A stretch of DNA of 60,453 nt. Origin: an uncultured SAR86 cluster bacterium. GTDB taxonomy: Bacteria; Pseudomonadota; Gammaproteobacteria; Magnimaribacterales; D2472. The notes beneath the pieces are model-generated. The model did no database searches. It saw only the letters and a list, made by a program, of their open reading frames with translations, and was not told where the DNA came from. The position numbers and the translations under genes are program-made. The DNA lies in contig CACDCN010000001.1 of assembly GCA_902551185.1 (NCBI GenBank), positions 67,049 to 127,501 of the forward strand. The letters are read 5' to 3'. Below are positions 10,874 to 24,314 of the stretch, piece by piece. Within the stretch, counting starts at the first letter, position 1; each line of letters starts with the position of its first letter.

Positions 10874-12403
10874 TTATTTGGCGCCCTCAAGAGCCCCAAG
10901 CTTTTTGTATAAATAGCTTTGTTGAGCCAGCTGTATAGCAGAGTTAACAACGGTATATAAACAAAGGGCTGCAGGAAAAAGTATAAACAAAACAGAAAAC
11001 ATAACCGGCATATATTTCATTACCTGGGCCTGGGTTTGGTCCATACCGGCTGGCTGCGGGTTGAGTTTTTGGGTTAACACCATTGTTAAACAAAACAAAG
11101 CAGGTAATACAAAATAGGGATCAGGCGCAGAAAGGTCTGACCAAAAACCCAAAGAGCTGTGCCTTAACTCCACCATCTCTCTTAATGCAAAGAAAAAACC
11201 AATAAAAAAAGGCATTTGGATTAACAAAGGAAGACACCCGCCCAAAGGGTTTGCACCGTTTTGTCTCATAAGCTTCATTGTTTCTGTGCCTTGTTTTTGT
11301 CTGTCGTCTTTATACCTTTCTTTTATTTCGTTTAGCTCAGGTGTTATTTTTCTTAATGCAGCCATCGACCTAAAACTTTTTGCTGTTACAGGCCAAAAAA
11401 CAAGCTTAATAATCACTGTAAATATTATTATTGTTAATCCCCAACTATTTAAATAACTGTTTAAAAATGCCATAAACGAAACCATGGGTTGGGCCAAAAA
11501 CCAAAACCAACCCATATCTATTGATAACTCTAAATTTTCTGCTCTTTGCATCAAATCTTTTCTAACCTTTGGGCCAACAAACAACCTGTGTTCATGGCCA
11601 AAAGCCACATTGCTGGTTGAAGAACCCTCAACCGTATAACCCATTCTATAAAGACCAGACTCTTTTGGTAAAACATAATAGTTATATATATATTCATCAG
11701 AACCCAAAAGGGCTGCAAAAAAATACTTTTGGATGAAAGCAACCCAACCTGACCTAGAAAGAACCCCAACCGGCTCATCAATAGACCTAAGCCTATAGGT
11801 CTCGTAGGGGTCAGATTCTGTGCTTATCGCAACACCCTCATATGAGCTGTTATTCATCATACCCCCACTTAGAGCATCTCTTTTTAAGTCAAGAGCCCTT
11901 CCCTCTGTTCTATAAAGACCAGCATAAGACTTTCCATTTATGCCCTTAGAAGAATAATCATATACAGAGACCTCATAAGGCGAAGGCAAAAAAGAAATGG
12001 TTTTGGTTATATCCAACACCCCATCATAAAGAGTAACAAAATCATCCCCCCTCTCAACCAAAACATACGAAGGATTAGTATTCGTAAACCCACTTTTAAA
12101 ATAATAATTAAATGCTGACTCATTGGATTGGCCAAAGACCCTAAACCCTAAAGACCCCTCAACATTCTCAACCGGGTGTTTTTTTAGCCTGGTTTCTACG
12201 ATGGCACCGGTTTTGGTTGCCACAACAACAATTAACTCTTCACTCTCAATTAAAACCAAATCATCCCCAAACAAACCGCTTTGACCAGCTGCTAGAACCA
12301 ACTGTTTTTGTATCGACGCGTTTCTTTTTTCAGAAGACCACTCATACAACAGCCCCAAAGAAAGCAAAACAATTCCAACTATATAAAAACTTCTGATATT
12401 CAT
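10874..12403 (-). CDS. yidC: Membrane protein insertase YidC
   Basis: YidC inserts and folds inner-membrane proteins, including the Fo c subunit encoded nearby. The 509-residue protein has an N-terminal membrane anchor (about residues 4-22), a periplasmic beta-rich domain (about 50-300) and the conserved insertase core starting near LNSWGLTIIIFTVIIKL and including NPLGGCLPLLIQMPFFIGFF. The start ATG overlaps the rnpA stop in an ATGA arrangement. The small gene yidD, often found between rnpA and yidC, is absent. Confidence 0.97.
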   Translation of the reverse strand: MNIRSFYIVGIVLLSLGLLYEWSSEKRNASIQKQLVLAAGQSGLFGDDLVLIESEELIVVVATKTGAIVETRLKKHPVENVEGSLGFRVFGQSNESAFNYYFKSGFTNTNPSYVLVERGDDFVTLYDGVLDITKTISFLPSPYEVSVYDYSSKGINGKSYAGLYRTEGRALDLKRDALSGGMMNNSSYEGVAISTESDPYETYRLRSIDEPVGVLSRSGWVAFIQKYFFAALLGSDEYIYNYYVLPKESGLYRMGYTVEGSSTSNVAFGHEHRLFVGPKVRKDLMQRAENLELSIDMGWFWFLAQPMVSFMAFLNSYLNSWGLTIIIFTVIIKLVFWPVTAKSFRSMAALRKITPELNEIKERYKDDRQKQGTETMKLMRQNGANPLGGCLPLLIQMPFFIGFFFALREMVELRHSSLGFWSDLSAPDPYFVLPALFCLTMVLTQKLNPQPAGMDQTQAQVMKYMPVMFSVLFILFPAALCLYTVVNSAIQLAQQSYLYKKLGALEGAK

Positions 12404-12717
12404 TGTTTTTTTAAATCACTACTAAAAGACTTTACAGCAGATTTTATCTTATTTGATGCTTCTTTATATGATAATTCACCAAAAGGCTTAAATACAGAAA
12501 AAACAACAACCCCATCATATAAATCAAACAAAGACTCAGTTCTAAAAATTTCCTTTATTTTCCTTCGAATTTTATTCCTTTCAACCGCGAGCTTATAGAA
12601 TTTTTTAGAGATTGATATTTCAATACCAGGCCCTTTTTCATTTTTATAAAAAAGCCTAAAGTGTTTGCTAGTGAACACTTGTTTTTGAGGGTTGTGTTTT
12701 TGCCCGATGCTAGACAA
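12400..12717 (-). CDS. rnpA: Ribonuclease P protein component
   Basis: This protein subunit of RNase P assists the catalytic RNA in tRNA 5' maturation. The signature is the basic motif ERNKIRRKIKE in the middle of the protein, preceded by the conserved ISISKKF segment. The reading frame is open back to an ATG at 12807, but that part overlaps rpmH in another frame. I prefer the TTG at 12717, one base past the rpmH stop, giving 105 residues. A GTG at 12678 is a second possibility. No internal ATG exists in the conserved part. Confidence 0.88.
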   Translation of the reverse strand: MSSIGQKHNPQKQVFTSKHFRLFYKNEKGPGIEISISKKFYKLAVERNKIRRKIKEIFRTESLFDLYDGVVVFSVFKPFGELSYKEASNKIKSAVKSFSSDLKKQ

Positions 12718-12718
12718 A

Positions 12719-12853
12719 TTATGCGCTAAGAACTTTTCTGCCCTTTTTTCTTCTGTTTGATAAAATAGCTCTACCTGCCTTGGTAGACATTCTTGCACGA
12801 AAACCATGTTTTCTTTTTCGTTTAAGGTTGCTCGGCTGAAACGTTCTTTTCAT
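12719..12853 (-). CDS. rpmH: 50S ribosomal protein L34
   Basis: The reverse strand from ATG at 12853 translates to a 44-residue, highly basic protein that begins [18 protein letters not shown], continues [20 protein letters not shown] and ends RKVLSA. This matches L34 over its whole length. It sits at the head of the rpmH-rnpA-yidC cluster next to the putative origin, as in most bacteria. A TATAAT on the minus strand at 12880-12885 is a plausible -10 element, although the best -35 match is weak. The rnpA frame overlaps it if the upstream ATG is used. Confidence 0.97.
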   Translation of the reverse strand: MKRTFQPSNLKRKRKHGFRARMSTKAGRAILSNRRKKGRKVLSA

Positions 12854-13029
12854 AATTAATAGGTAAAAAGTGTTGCGAAATTATAGCTTAATATTTTTTT
12901 AAAGCTACAAAAAGAACAAAAAACACAACTATTTTTTATGTACAAGTTATCCACAGAAAATTCTTATATTTATCCTGTAGATATCTTGTGAGTTTTTTAA
13001 TAGACTATAAAAACTAAAAGGAGATCATA
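12854..13029. other. Candidate replication origin region between rpmH and dnaA
   Basis: This 176-base AT-rich gap separates the divergent rpmH and dnaA genes. It contains one perfect DnaA box, TTATCCACA, at 12947-12955. A further TTATCC stretch at 12970-12975 lacks the rest of the box. An AT-rich run (about 12880-12945) could be the unwinding element. An inverted pair TAGCTT/AAGCTA (12884-12889 and 12902-12907) flanks a T-run. Location, box and the nearby parS site support an origin, but a single perfect box is few for one, and the mnmG-mnmE gap is an alternative. Confidence 0.6.
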
Positions 13030-14325
13030 TTGGAGCTTTGGAATAAGTGTTCTGAAAAACTTGAAAACACACTTTCTCAAGAAGATTTTAACACATGGAT
13101 AAGACCGCTTAAGGCAAGTGTTGAAAAAAACACACTAAGCCTTATTGCGCCCAATGATTTTATACTAGATTATATAGAAAAAAATCTATCAACCGAGATT
13201 ACAAAAATACTAAAAACACAATCGAAAAAGAAAATTAGTTTGGTATTTAAAACACACACAAAAGAAACATTTGTTGATAAATACAAGCCAGAATCTAAGA
13301 ACACCCAAACCAAACTTGTTGATACATATACGTTTGACAGTTTTGTTGAAGGAAAGTCAAACCATTTGGCTTTGGCCGCTGCTCAACAGGTTGCCAAAAA
13401 CCCGAAAGGTGACTACAACCCATTATTTATATATGGTGGGGTGGGTTTGGGTAAAACCCATTTAATGCATGCTGTGGGCAACCAGATCTTAAAAAACCAA
13501 CCAAAAAAAAGAATAGTTTATGTTCATTCTGAGAAGTTCGTTTCTGATATGGTCAAAGCCCTTCAGTTGGGCGCAATGAATGAATTTAAATCTTTTTATA
13601 GAAATGCTGATGCATTATTAATTGATGATATTCAATTTTTTGCTGGCAAAGAACAATCTCAAGAAGAATTTTTTCACACATTTAATGCTTTATTAGATAG
13701 AAACAATCAGATGATTTTAACTTGTGATAAATACCCAAAAGAAATAGATGGTCTTGAGGAAAGGTTAAAATCAAGGCTGGGTTGGGGGCTTCCAGTTGTA
13801 ATCGATCCACCAGAGCTAGAAACAAGAGCAGCAGTGTTGTTAAACAAATCAGCCTCCATGGGTGTTTTACTTCCAAATGATTGTGCTATATACATAGCTC
13901 AAAGAATAAGATCAAACATTAGGGAGTTAGAGGGGGCATTAAAAAGGGTTGTTGCTAACTCAAGATTTACAAATCAAGATATTGATCTAGCCCTTGTAAA
14001 AGATGCATTAAAAGACCTTTTTGTAATTTCGGCAAAAATGGTAAGCATAGAAAATATTCAAAAAACTGTCGCAGAGTATTACAACATCAAACTATCAGAC
14101 CTTCTTTCTAAAAGAAGAAGCAGGTCTATTACCAGGCCAAGACAAATGGCAATGGCTTTAACAAAAGAGCTCACAAATCACAGCCTCCCAGAAATAGGCG
14201 AAGCCTTTAATGGAAGAGATCATACAACGGTTTTGCATGCATGCAAAAAAATTATTGAATTAAGAAAGGAAAGCTCATCCCATGAAGAGGATTATAGAAA
14301 TCTAAATAGAGCTCTAACAAACTAA
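13030..14325 (+). CDS. dnaA: Chromosomal replication initiator DnaA
   Basis: DnaA binds DnaA boxes at the origin and opens the duplex. The start is TTG at 13030, with a strong Shine-Dalgarno sequence AAGGAG at 13018-13023. Domain I covers about residues 1-75, followed by a very short linker (domain II). The AAA+ domain has Walker A GGVGLGKT (136-143) and LLIDDIQFF. The C-terminal DNA-binding domain carries the box-recognition motif [11 protein letters not shown]. At 431 residues it is shorter than E. coli DnaA (467), mostly because of the linker. The stop overlaps dnaN by one base. Confidence 0.98.
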   Translation: MELWNKCSEKLENTLSQEDFNTWIRPLKASVEKNTLSLIAPNDFILDYIEKNLSTEITKILKTQSKKKISLVFKTHTKETFVDKYKPESKNTQTKLVDTYTFDSFVEGKSNHLALAAAQQVAKNPKGDYNPLFIYGGVGLGKTHLMHAVGNQILKNQPKKRIVYVHSEKFVSDMVKALQLGAMNEFKSFYRNADALLIDDIQFFAGKEQSQEEFFHTFNALLDRNNQMILTCDKYPKEIDGLEERLKSRLGWGLPVVIDPPELETRAAVLLNKSASMGVLLPNDCAIYIAQRIRSNIRELEGALKRVVANSRFTNQDIDLALVKDALKDLFVISAKMVSIENIQKTVAEYYNIKLSDLLSKRRSRSITRPRQMAMALTKELTNHSLPEIGEAFNGRDHTTVLHACKKIIELRKESSSHEEDYRNLNRALTN

Positions 14326-15428
14326 TGGATTTTTACATATCAAAAGAAGAGGTTGTTAAATCCCTTAATGCCACACTGGGTGTCGTGGAAAAAAGACAAA
14401 CACTTCCGATTCTTTCTAATGTCTTGCTTGAGGTGGATGAGAGCTCTTTAAAGATCACCGCCACAGACTTGGAAAGTGAAATATCAACAACATCAACCAT
14501 CTCTAACTTTAAAAGTGGTGGCAAAACAACAGCCCCAGCTAGAAAACTTAATGATTTATGCAGATTGCTGCCTGATTTAACAGAAATTCACCTTTTTTTG
14601 GATGGTGATAACCTAAAGATTGAGACAGAATCAGGAAAATATAACATCTCTACTCTACCTAGCGAGGATTTTCCTATTTTTGAGCTTGAGGAAGCAAAAT
14701 CACAAATTAACATCTCATCAAAGAATTTAAAATCAATAATTTCTAATACATCTTTTGCAATGGGGAACCAAGATTGGAGACATTATCTAAATGGCCTTTA
14801 TTTGTCGGTTGATGACAAAAGCATTACAGCTGTTGCAACCGATGCTCATAGACTAGCATTAGAATCAGCAACATTAAATGAGGCAATATCAGAAAGTATA
14901 GATGGAATAGTTCCTAGAAAATCTATAAATGAAATAGGCAAGCTTGTTGGCGATGAGTCAGAAAATGTTGTCATTAAATTGGGGCAAACATCAATTGCAA
15001 TTAATATTGCTGGAACAACATTTGTCAGCAAATTAATCGAAGGTAAATTTCCTGACTATGAACAAGTTATTCCTTCTGGTGAAAGTTCATTATTAGTAGT
15101 TGATAGAAAAATGTTTTCAGAAAGCTTAAGTAGGGTGAGTGTTTTATCCAGTGAAAAATATAAAGGGGTAAAATTTTTAACAAAAGAAAACTCTCTTAAT
15201 ATTTCTGCAAACAATCCTGAAAAAGAGCAAGGCGAAGAAAATTTAGCTTGTGAATATAAGGGCGAAGAAATCGATATAGCTTTTAATGTTAATTATTTAC
15301 AGGAAATATTGTCTACAATAAATTCTGACAAAATAGAGATTAGTTTTTTTGGATCAGATAAGAGTTGTTTAATAACAAATCCAACAAACAATGATCTTAA
15401 ATATGTTGTTATGCCACTATTAATATAA
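14325..15428 (+). CDS. dnaN: DNA polymerase III subunit beta (sliding clamp)
   Basis: The beta clamp forms a ring around DNA and tethers the replicative polymerase. The 367-residue protein has three repeated clamp domains. Recognisable segments are LPILSNVLLEV near the start, ATDAHRLAL in the second domain, and the C-terminal YVVMPLLI, matching the usual MPMRL-type end. Its ATG overlaps the dnaA stop, so it is in an operon with dnaA and recF. Confidence 0.97.
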   Translation: MDFYISKEEVVKSLNATLGVVEKRQTLPILSNVLLEVDESSLKITATDLESEISTTSTISNFKSGGKTTAPARKLNDLCRLLPDLTEIHLFLDGDNLKIETESGKYNISTLPSEDFPIFELEEAKSQINISSKNLKSIISNTSFAMGNQDWRHYLNGLYLSVDDKSITAVATDAHRLALESATLNEAISESIDGIVPRKSINEIGKLVGDESENVVIKLGQTSIAINIAGTTFVSKLIEGKFPDYEQVIPSGESSLLVVDRKMFSESLSRVSVLSSEKYKGVKFLTKENSLNISANNPEKEQGEENLACEYKGEEIDIAFNVNYLQEILSTINSDKIEISFFGSDKSCLITNPTNNDLKYVVMPLLI

Positions 15429-15429
15429 A

Positions 15430-19131
<3,702 letters not shown>

Positions 19132-19132
19132 T

Positions 19133-20479
19133 TTATGACTGTATTTTGCCTTTTAAATATTCTGATAACTCATTAATATCTAATCTAGATTGATTCATTG
19201 TATCTCTATCTCTAATAGTTACTGTATTATCTTCTAGTGACTCAAAGTCTACTGTAATACAAACCGGGGTACCAATTTCATCATGTCTTCTGTATCCCTT
19301 TCCAATATTACCTGTATTTTCGAGAAAAATTCGTCCTAAGCCAATAATTTGAAGGTCTTCTTTTATTTTTTTGGCTTTACTAACAAGCTCCTCATTGTTC
19401 TTCTTAAGGGGAATTACAGCTGCCTTTATTGGGGAAAGATGAGGTTTCAGTTTTAAGACTATTCTAGTTTTACCATCTTCAAGCTTTTCATTTGTATATG
19501 CTTCATTTAAAATTGCTAGAAAACCCCTTTCAACTCCAGCAGAAGGCTCAATAACAAAAGGAACAACCCAATCTCCATTGTCATCTTGAACGGCAAGCTT
19601 ACTATTAGAATCCTTATTAACTGTGACCTTAGATTTTATATTTAGTTCTTTTTGTTTTTTAGAGTGTGATCCTAAGTCAAAATCAGTCCTATTTGCAATA
19701 CCCTCAAGCTCCTCAACACCGTGTGGAAACTTGTACATTATATCTACTGTTTTCTTTGAGTAGTGTGCAAGCTCGTCTTTGGGTACATCATAAATCTCTA
19801 TACTTTCTGTGGGTACACCTTGATTATTCCACCATTCTATCCTATTTTGTACCCATAAATTATGAGCTTCTTCATCTTTACCAGGGCTAACAAAATACTC
19901 TAATTCCATTTGCTCAAATTCTCTAACTCTAAAAATAAAGTTTCTAGGCGTAATTTCATTTCTAAAAGCTTTTCCAATTTGAGCTATTCCGAAAGGAAGA
20001 GAGTTAGAAGTTGAATCTAGGACATTTTTAAAATTCGTGAAGATTTGTTGAGCTGTTTCTGGCCTCAAATAAGCAAAGGTGGATCCATCTTCTATAGGCC
20101 CTACATTAGTTTTGAACATTAGATTAAACTGTCTTGGCTCTGTTAAATCTTCTTTTTTACAACTATCAGGTACTTGATCTGCTCTAAATCTTAAATTACA
20201 GGATTTACAATCAACCATTGGGTCTGAAAACGTATCCTCATGTCCAGAATACTTTAAAATCAATGGGTTTGTAAGTATGGCCGCATCAATACCTTCAATA
20301 TTGTCATTTTCATAAATCATAGACTTCCACCAGGAGCTCTTTAAGTTATTTTTTAACTCAACCCCAAGCGGCCCATAATCATAAACTCCTTGTAAACCAC
20401 CATAAATTTCAGCTGATTGATATATAAAACCCCTTCTTTTGCAAAGAGCTACCAGCTCATCCATATTTTTAGCAGCCAA
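19133..20479 (-). CDS. glyS: Glycyl-tRNA synthetase, homodimeric type
   Basis: This class II synthetase charges tRNA-Gly. It is the single-chain alpha2 type found in eukaryotes, archaea and many Gram-positives, not the alpha2-beta2 GlyQ/GlyS type usual in proteobacteria. Signatures are [19 protein letters not shown] at the start, [14 protein letters not shown], motif 2 [13 protein letters not shown], and motif 3 [14 protein letters not shown] zinc-type cysteine pair, [11 protein letters not shown], is present. The TTG at 20479 has a good GGAGA upstream; an ATG at 20464 is the alternative. The 448 residues are complete. Confidence 0.95.
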   Translation of the reverse strand: MAAKNMDELVALCKRRGFIYQSAEIYGGLQGVYDYGPLGVELKNNLKSSWWKSMIYENDNIEGIDAAILTNPLILKYSGHEDTFSDPMVDCKSCNLRFRADQVPDSCKKEDLTEPRQFNLMFKTNVGPIEDGSTFAYLRPETAQQIFTNFKNVLDSTSNSLPFGIAQIGKAFRNEITPRNFIFRVREFEQMELEYFVSPGKDEEAHNLWVQNRIEWWNNQGVPTESIEIYDVPKDELAHYSKKTVDIMYKFPHGVEELEGIANRTDFDLGSHSKKQKELNIKSKVTVNKDSNSKLAVQDDNGDWVVPFVIEPSAGVERGFLAILNEAYTNEKLEDGKTRIVLKLKPHLSPIKAAVIPLKKNNEELVSKAKKIKEDLQIIGLGRIFLENTGNIGKGYRRHDEIGTPVCITVDFESLEDNTVTIRDRDTMNQSRLDINELSEYLKGKIQS

Positions 20480-20599
20480 TTATGATTCTCCAGTATAAGT
20501 AGACATTTGTCTATTTAAGATTAATTAGTATTTCCCGTTAACTTTTATTTACAACTATTATATTATCTTATGATTATATATCATGCACAACAATAGTTT

Positions 20600-21466
20600 A
20601 TGATGAAATCATTATTTTATACATTATCTCTTATCCCAAAACCTTTATTCTCTTACTTTGTTGATATTTATTTATTTTTTAAGATGTACAAATTATCTTC
20701 ATCATACAAAATAACAAAAATAAATTTAGAGATTGCTTTACCAGACGTTAAAACTAAAGAAATTGAGCTAATGTCTAAGCTCAGTATTCGAGAATCAATA
20801 ATATCTGGTTATGAGACTATATATACATGGGGCAGAAAAGATTTTGATTCAAATAATCATATATTTAAAATAGAAAATAATTTTTTATTAAATTCTTTAT
20901 CAAATCAAAAACAGGGCCTTATTGCTGTCGCTTTTCATAACAGAAGTGTTGATATGTTACTTAAGTGGATCAATTCTCAAGTTAAAACTATTAGTTTATA
21001 CAAGAAAATTAAAATCAAATTGCTTAGTAACTTTGTTAAGAAAGATAGAGAGGCGGAGGGCTCTAAAACTTTTGAAACTTCAATAGGTGGAGTGAGAGAA
21101 ATGCTTAAGGCTCTTAATGAAAGAAAAGTAGTTGTATTTGCTGCTGACCAGGTACCCAAAAGGGGCCTTGGAGAATATATAAAATTCTTTAACAAAGAGG
21201 CTTATACAACAACCCTTGTACAGTCTCTTGCTACTAAAACAGGCTCTCCAGTAATTTATTTTTATATAAAATCCAACCCAAGAAACTTTTTATCAGTTAC
21301 ATTAAAACGATGTAATAACAGTATATATGATGATAGTAAGCACAAACTATTATTAAATCAAGATATAGAAATGATGATAAAAGAAAGGCTCATAGATTAC
21401 TCTTGGGAATATAAAAGATTTAGAAGAAGTAAAGAAGTAAATGAAAACCCATATATTGATATATAA
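20600..21466 (+). CDS. Lipid A biosynthesis acyltransferase (LpxL/LpxM family)
   Basis: This enzyme adds secondary acyl chains to the lipid A precursor at the inner membrane. The 288-residue protein has the HX4D catalytic motif as HNRSVD, the AADQVPKRG segment matching the DQ block of LpxL proteins, and the C-terminal DYSWEYKRFRR that resembles the family's WxxxRF end. Which acyl position or chain it uses cannot be told. Two adjacent ATGs (20600 and 20603) are possible starts. It stops immediately before the facing trkH stop. Confidence 0.82.
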   Translation: MMKSLFYTLSLIPKPLFSYFVDIYLFFKMYKLSSSYKITKINLEIALPDVKTKEIELMSKLSIRESIISGYETIYTWGRKDFDSNNHIFKIENNFLLNSLSNQKQGLIAVAFHNRSVDMLLKWINSQVKTISLYKKIKIKLLSNFVKKDREAEGSKTFETSIGGVREMLKALNERKVVVFAADQVPKRGLGEYIKFFNKEAYTTTLVQSLATKTGSPVIYFYIKSNPRNFLSVTLKRCNNSIYDDSKHKLLLNQDIEMMIKERLIDYSWEYKRFRRSKEVNENPYIDI

Positions 21467-22903
21467 CTATTTCGCCCAGAACATGGGGGTAAGAATCACA
21501 AGCAAAGTAAATATCTCTAAACGGCCTAAAAGCATAGCAAAAGCTAGAATACCTTTTGTAAAAGAGCTAATGCTTGAATAGTTTTCTGAAACAACTCCAA
21601 GACCAGGACCAAGATTATTCAAACATGCGCCTACTGCTGAGAACGCAGACTCAAAATCCAAGCCAGAGATCAATGTAATTAATAAAAGAATAACAAAAGA
21701 AATAACATATATTGAGAAAAAGCCCCAAACAGATGTAGCCACTTGATCGTCAACACTTTTGGTTCCTATTTTTAATGATAATACTGAATTTGGATGGATT
21801 ATTTTCATAATATTTTTATATGCATGATTTAACATTATTAAAACTCTCCATGACTTAACACCTCCTCCAACAGAGCCAGAACAAGCCCCAATAAAAGCAC
21901 CTATTAATAATAAAAATGATATTGAAAAAGGCCAATCAGTTGAGTTTGATATTGAAAAACCTGTGGTTGTTAGCATGGAAACACTATGAAACAATATTTC
22001 TCTTGATGATGGCGAATTATTTACATTATTAAAAGTTGATAGCAACAATGATATTACTATTATTAGCAATAATATTGAAAAAAAGAATCTTAGCTCTGGG
22101 TCATAAATATATTTTAATGGTTTTTTTTTGTATATTGCGAAATAGTGAAGAGTAAAACTAAATGCAGATAGAAGCATGAAAGTTATGCATATTAGTTCTA
22201 TTGAAAAGCTATTAAAGAATCCAATACTTTCATCATGGGTCGAAAAACCACCTATCGCTACTGTAGACATAGCATGAGATACAGCATCAAACATACTCAT
22301 ACCGTTTATATAATATAAGAGTGCACATACAACAGTAAGGCCAAAATAAATTGACCATAATGCTTGAGCAGTCTCTTTGATTCTAGGGGTTAATCTTTGT
22401 TCTCCCATTGCCCCAGGTATCTCAGTTTTATAAATTTGACCACCTCCAATTCCTAACAATGGCATAACTGCTATAGCAAGAACTATTAAGCCCATTCCCC
22501 CCATCCATTGTAATAATTGCCTATAAAATAATAATGACTCAGGCAGGGCTTCAATATTTGAGATTGCTGTTGCTCCTGTTGTTGTTATTCCAGACATTGA
22601 TTCAAATATTGAATCTATTCCTGACATTCCGCTTAGATAAAAAGGAATTGATCCAGCAAGAGACAAAACTATCCAAAAAAGAACAATTATTACAAAGCCA
22701 TCTTTTTGTGAGAGATTGTTGTCGGCCCCTCTAGTCATAAATGTACCTAGTGAACCGAGCAGGGCAACAAGAATTAAAGTTATAATAAATATTTTTAATG
22801 CGCCATCGTTAAAGATAATAGAAACTACTATAGGCAATACATAAGAAAAGCTAAAAAATAAAATTAATATACTAAAAAGATTTAATATTGATTTTAAGTT
22901 CAT
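21467..22903 (-). CDS. trkH: Trk potassium uptake protein, membrane subunit
   Basis: TrkH is the channel-like potassium translocating subunit that works with TrkA. The 478-residue protein is strongly hydrophobic with repeated helix-loop-helix units. Filter-type glycine segments include SMSGITTTGATAI, HAMSTVAIGGFST and MLTTTGFSISN, and GACSGSVGGGVKSWRVL is typical of TrkH/TrkG. It overlaps trkA by one base, so the two are co-translated. Its stop codon abuts the lpxL-family gene stop with no gap. Confidence 0.95.
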   Translation of the reverse strand: MNLKSILNLFSILILFFSFSYVLPIVVSIIFNDGALKIFIITLILVALLGSLGTFMTRGADNNLSQKDGFVIIVLFWIVLSLAGSIPFYLSGMSGIDSIFESMSGITTTGATAISNIEALPESLLFYRQLLQWMGGMGLIVLAIAVMPLLGIGGGQIYKTEIPGAMGEQRLTPRIKETAQALWSIYFGLTVVCALLYYINGMSMFDAVSHAMSTVAIGGFSTHDESIGFFNSFSIELICITFMLLSAFSFTLHYFAIYKKKPLKYIYDPELRFFFSILLLIIVISLLLSTFNNVNNSPSSREILFHSVSMLTTTGFSISNSTDWPFSISFLLLIGAFIGACSGSVGGGVKSWRVLIMLNHAYKNIMKIIHPNSVLSLKIGTKSVDDQVATSVWGFFSIYVISFVILLLITLISGLDFESAFSAVGACLNNLGPGLGVVSENYSSISSFTKGILAFAMLLGRLEIFTLLVILTPMFWAK

Positions 22904-24258
22904 TATTTAGTTTTAAACAAAATCTCAACTTCAGACATAACCTTTTTATCAGATAAGAACATAATTAGATGGTCATTTATAGAAAGATCAACGTCGGAGG
23001 TTGGCATTATTAATTGATCATTCCTAATAACTGCCCCGATAGAAACTCCCTCAGGCAAGGGTATATCTTTTATAGGCTTCCCAAATAAATTTGAAGTAAA
23101 TTCATTTGCATGCACTATACCTTCTATTGCCTCAGCTCCAGTATCCATTTTTAATATTACATCTTGGGCTACATCACTTTCTCTAAGGTCTTGCAGTACA
23201 GATGAAACAGTCAGCCTATAAGGCGCTATATAAATATCTATAAAGCCAGGAACCAGCCCTAAGTAAGATGGGTTGTTTAAAATAATCATTGTTTTCTTAG
23301 CGCCCATTTTTTTAGCAAGCAGTGAAGACATCAGATTAGTCTCATCATCGTTTGTAAGAGCACAAAAAATATCTATATTTGAAATATTTTCACTCTTAAG
23401 AAGGTCTTCATCAGTTGCCGATCCATGTAAAACAATTGTTTTATCTAATTTTTTTGATAAGGCAGAACATTTAGTCTCATTTGATTCAATTAATTTAGTT
23501 TTATATGAGCCCTCAATTTCTTTTGCCAATGAAGAACCTATTTTCCCACCGCCTACAATCATTACTCTTGAATAAATATCTTCTGGGTCTCGAAACTCAT
23601 TAACAATCTCATCAATATTAGAAGCAGAAGAAATAAAGTATATTTCATCATTTTCTTTAATTATTGAATCACCCGAAGGAATAAAGGGTTTTCCCTTTCT
23701 ATAAATAGATGCTACAAAAGCATCAGTATCTGGCATGTCATCTTTGATACCTTTAAGCTCTCTTCCAACAAGCTTGCCCTTTTTCTTTGCTTTTACATTC
23801 ACTAGATTAACTTTGCCATCAGCAAAATTTTCAATCTGCTGAGCTCCTGGGTGAAATATAAGCTCTTTAAGGTGTGTCATGACCTCATTTTCAGGACTAA
23901 TTACAATATCAATGACTTTTTCACCAAAAATCTCTAGATCTTCAGAATAAGACTCTTCAGTTAGCCTACAGATAGTCTTATTAACTTTAAACTTTCTTTT
24001 GGCAATTTGGCAGCCAATAATATTTACTTGATCATCTGAAGTTACAGCTATAACCGTTGTTGAATCATCAGCTCCAGCTTTTTTTATTGATATTGGATGT
24101 GCTGCATGACCTTCCACAGTCATAATATCTAGATTTTCTTCTAAAGATGATAATGCGCTTTTATCAAGATCTATAACAGATACATCATAACCATTATCAA
24201 CTAGCTCTCTAGCCAAACTTCCTCCAACACGCCCAGCACCCAAAATTAGTATCTTCAT
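22903..24258 (-). CDS. trkA: Trk potassium uptake regulator TrkA
   Basis: TrkA is the cytoplasmic NAD(H)-binding ring that gates TrkH. The 451-residue protein is a tandem of two RCK units. The first begins MKILILGAGRVGGSLARELV and the second contains VMIVGGGKIGSSLAKEIEG, both Rossmann nucleotide-binding motifs, each followed by an RCK-C domain. It follows fmt by 56 bases. In many gammaproteobacteria rsmB lies between fmt and trkA; here it is missing. Confidence 0.95.
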   Translation of the reverse strand: MKILILGAGRVGGSLARELVDNGYDVSVIDLDKSALSSLEENLDIMTVEGHAAHPISIKKAGADDSTTVIAVTSDDQVNIIGCQIAKRKFKVNKTICRLTEESYSEDLEIFGEKVIDIVISPENEVMTHLKELIFHPGAQQIENFADGKVNLVNVKAKKKGKLVGRELKGIKDDMPDTDAFVASIYRKGKPFIPSGDSIIKENDEIYFISSASNIDEIVNEFRDPEDIYSRVMIVGGGKIGSSLAKEIEGSYKTKLIESNETKCSALSKKLDKTIVLHGSATDEDLLKSENISNIDIFCALTNDDETNLMSSLLAKKMGAKKTMIILNNPSYLGLVPGFIDIYIAPYRLTVSSVLQDLRESDVAQDVILKMDTGAEAIEGIVHANEFTSNLFGKPIKDIPLPEGVSIGAVIRNDQLIMPTSDVDLSINDHLIMFLSDKKVMSEVEILFKTK

Positions 24259-24314
24259 ATGGTGTAAATTAAACCTCTTTTTAAATAATTCAAGAGTTAA
24301 GTTAAAAATAAATT

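Noticed and set aside
12400..12807. rnpA starting at the ATG at 12807
   Set aside because: The extra residues overlap rpmH and resemble its translation in another frame; RnpA family conservation starts later.
12970..12978. Second DnaA box, TTATCCTGT
   Set aside because: Three mismatches to TTATCCACA at the conserved end, so not counted as a box.
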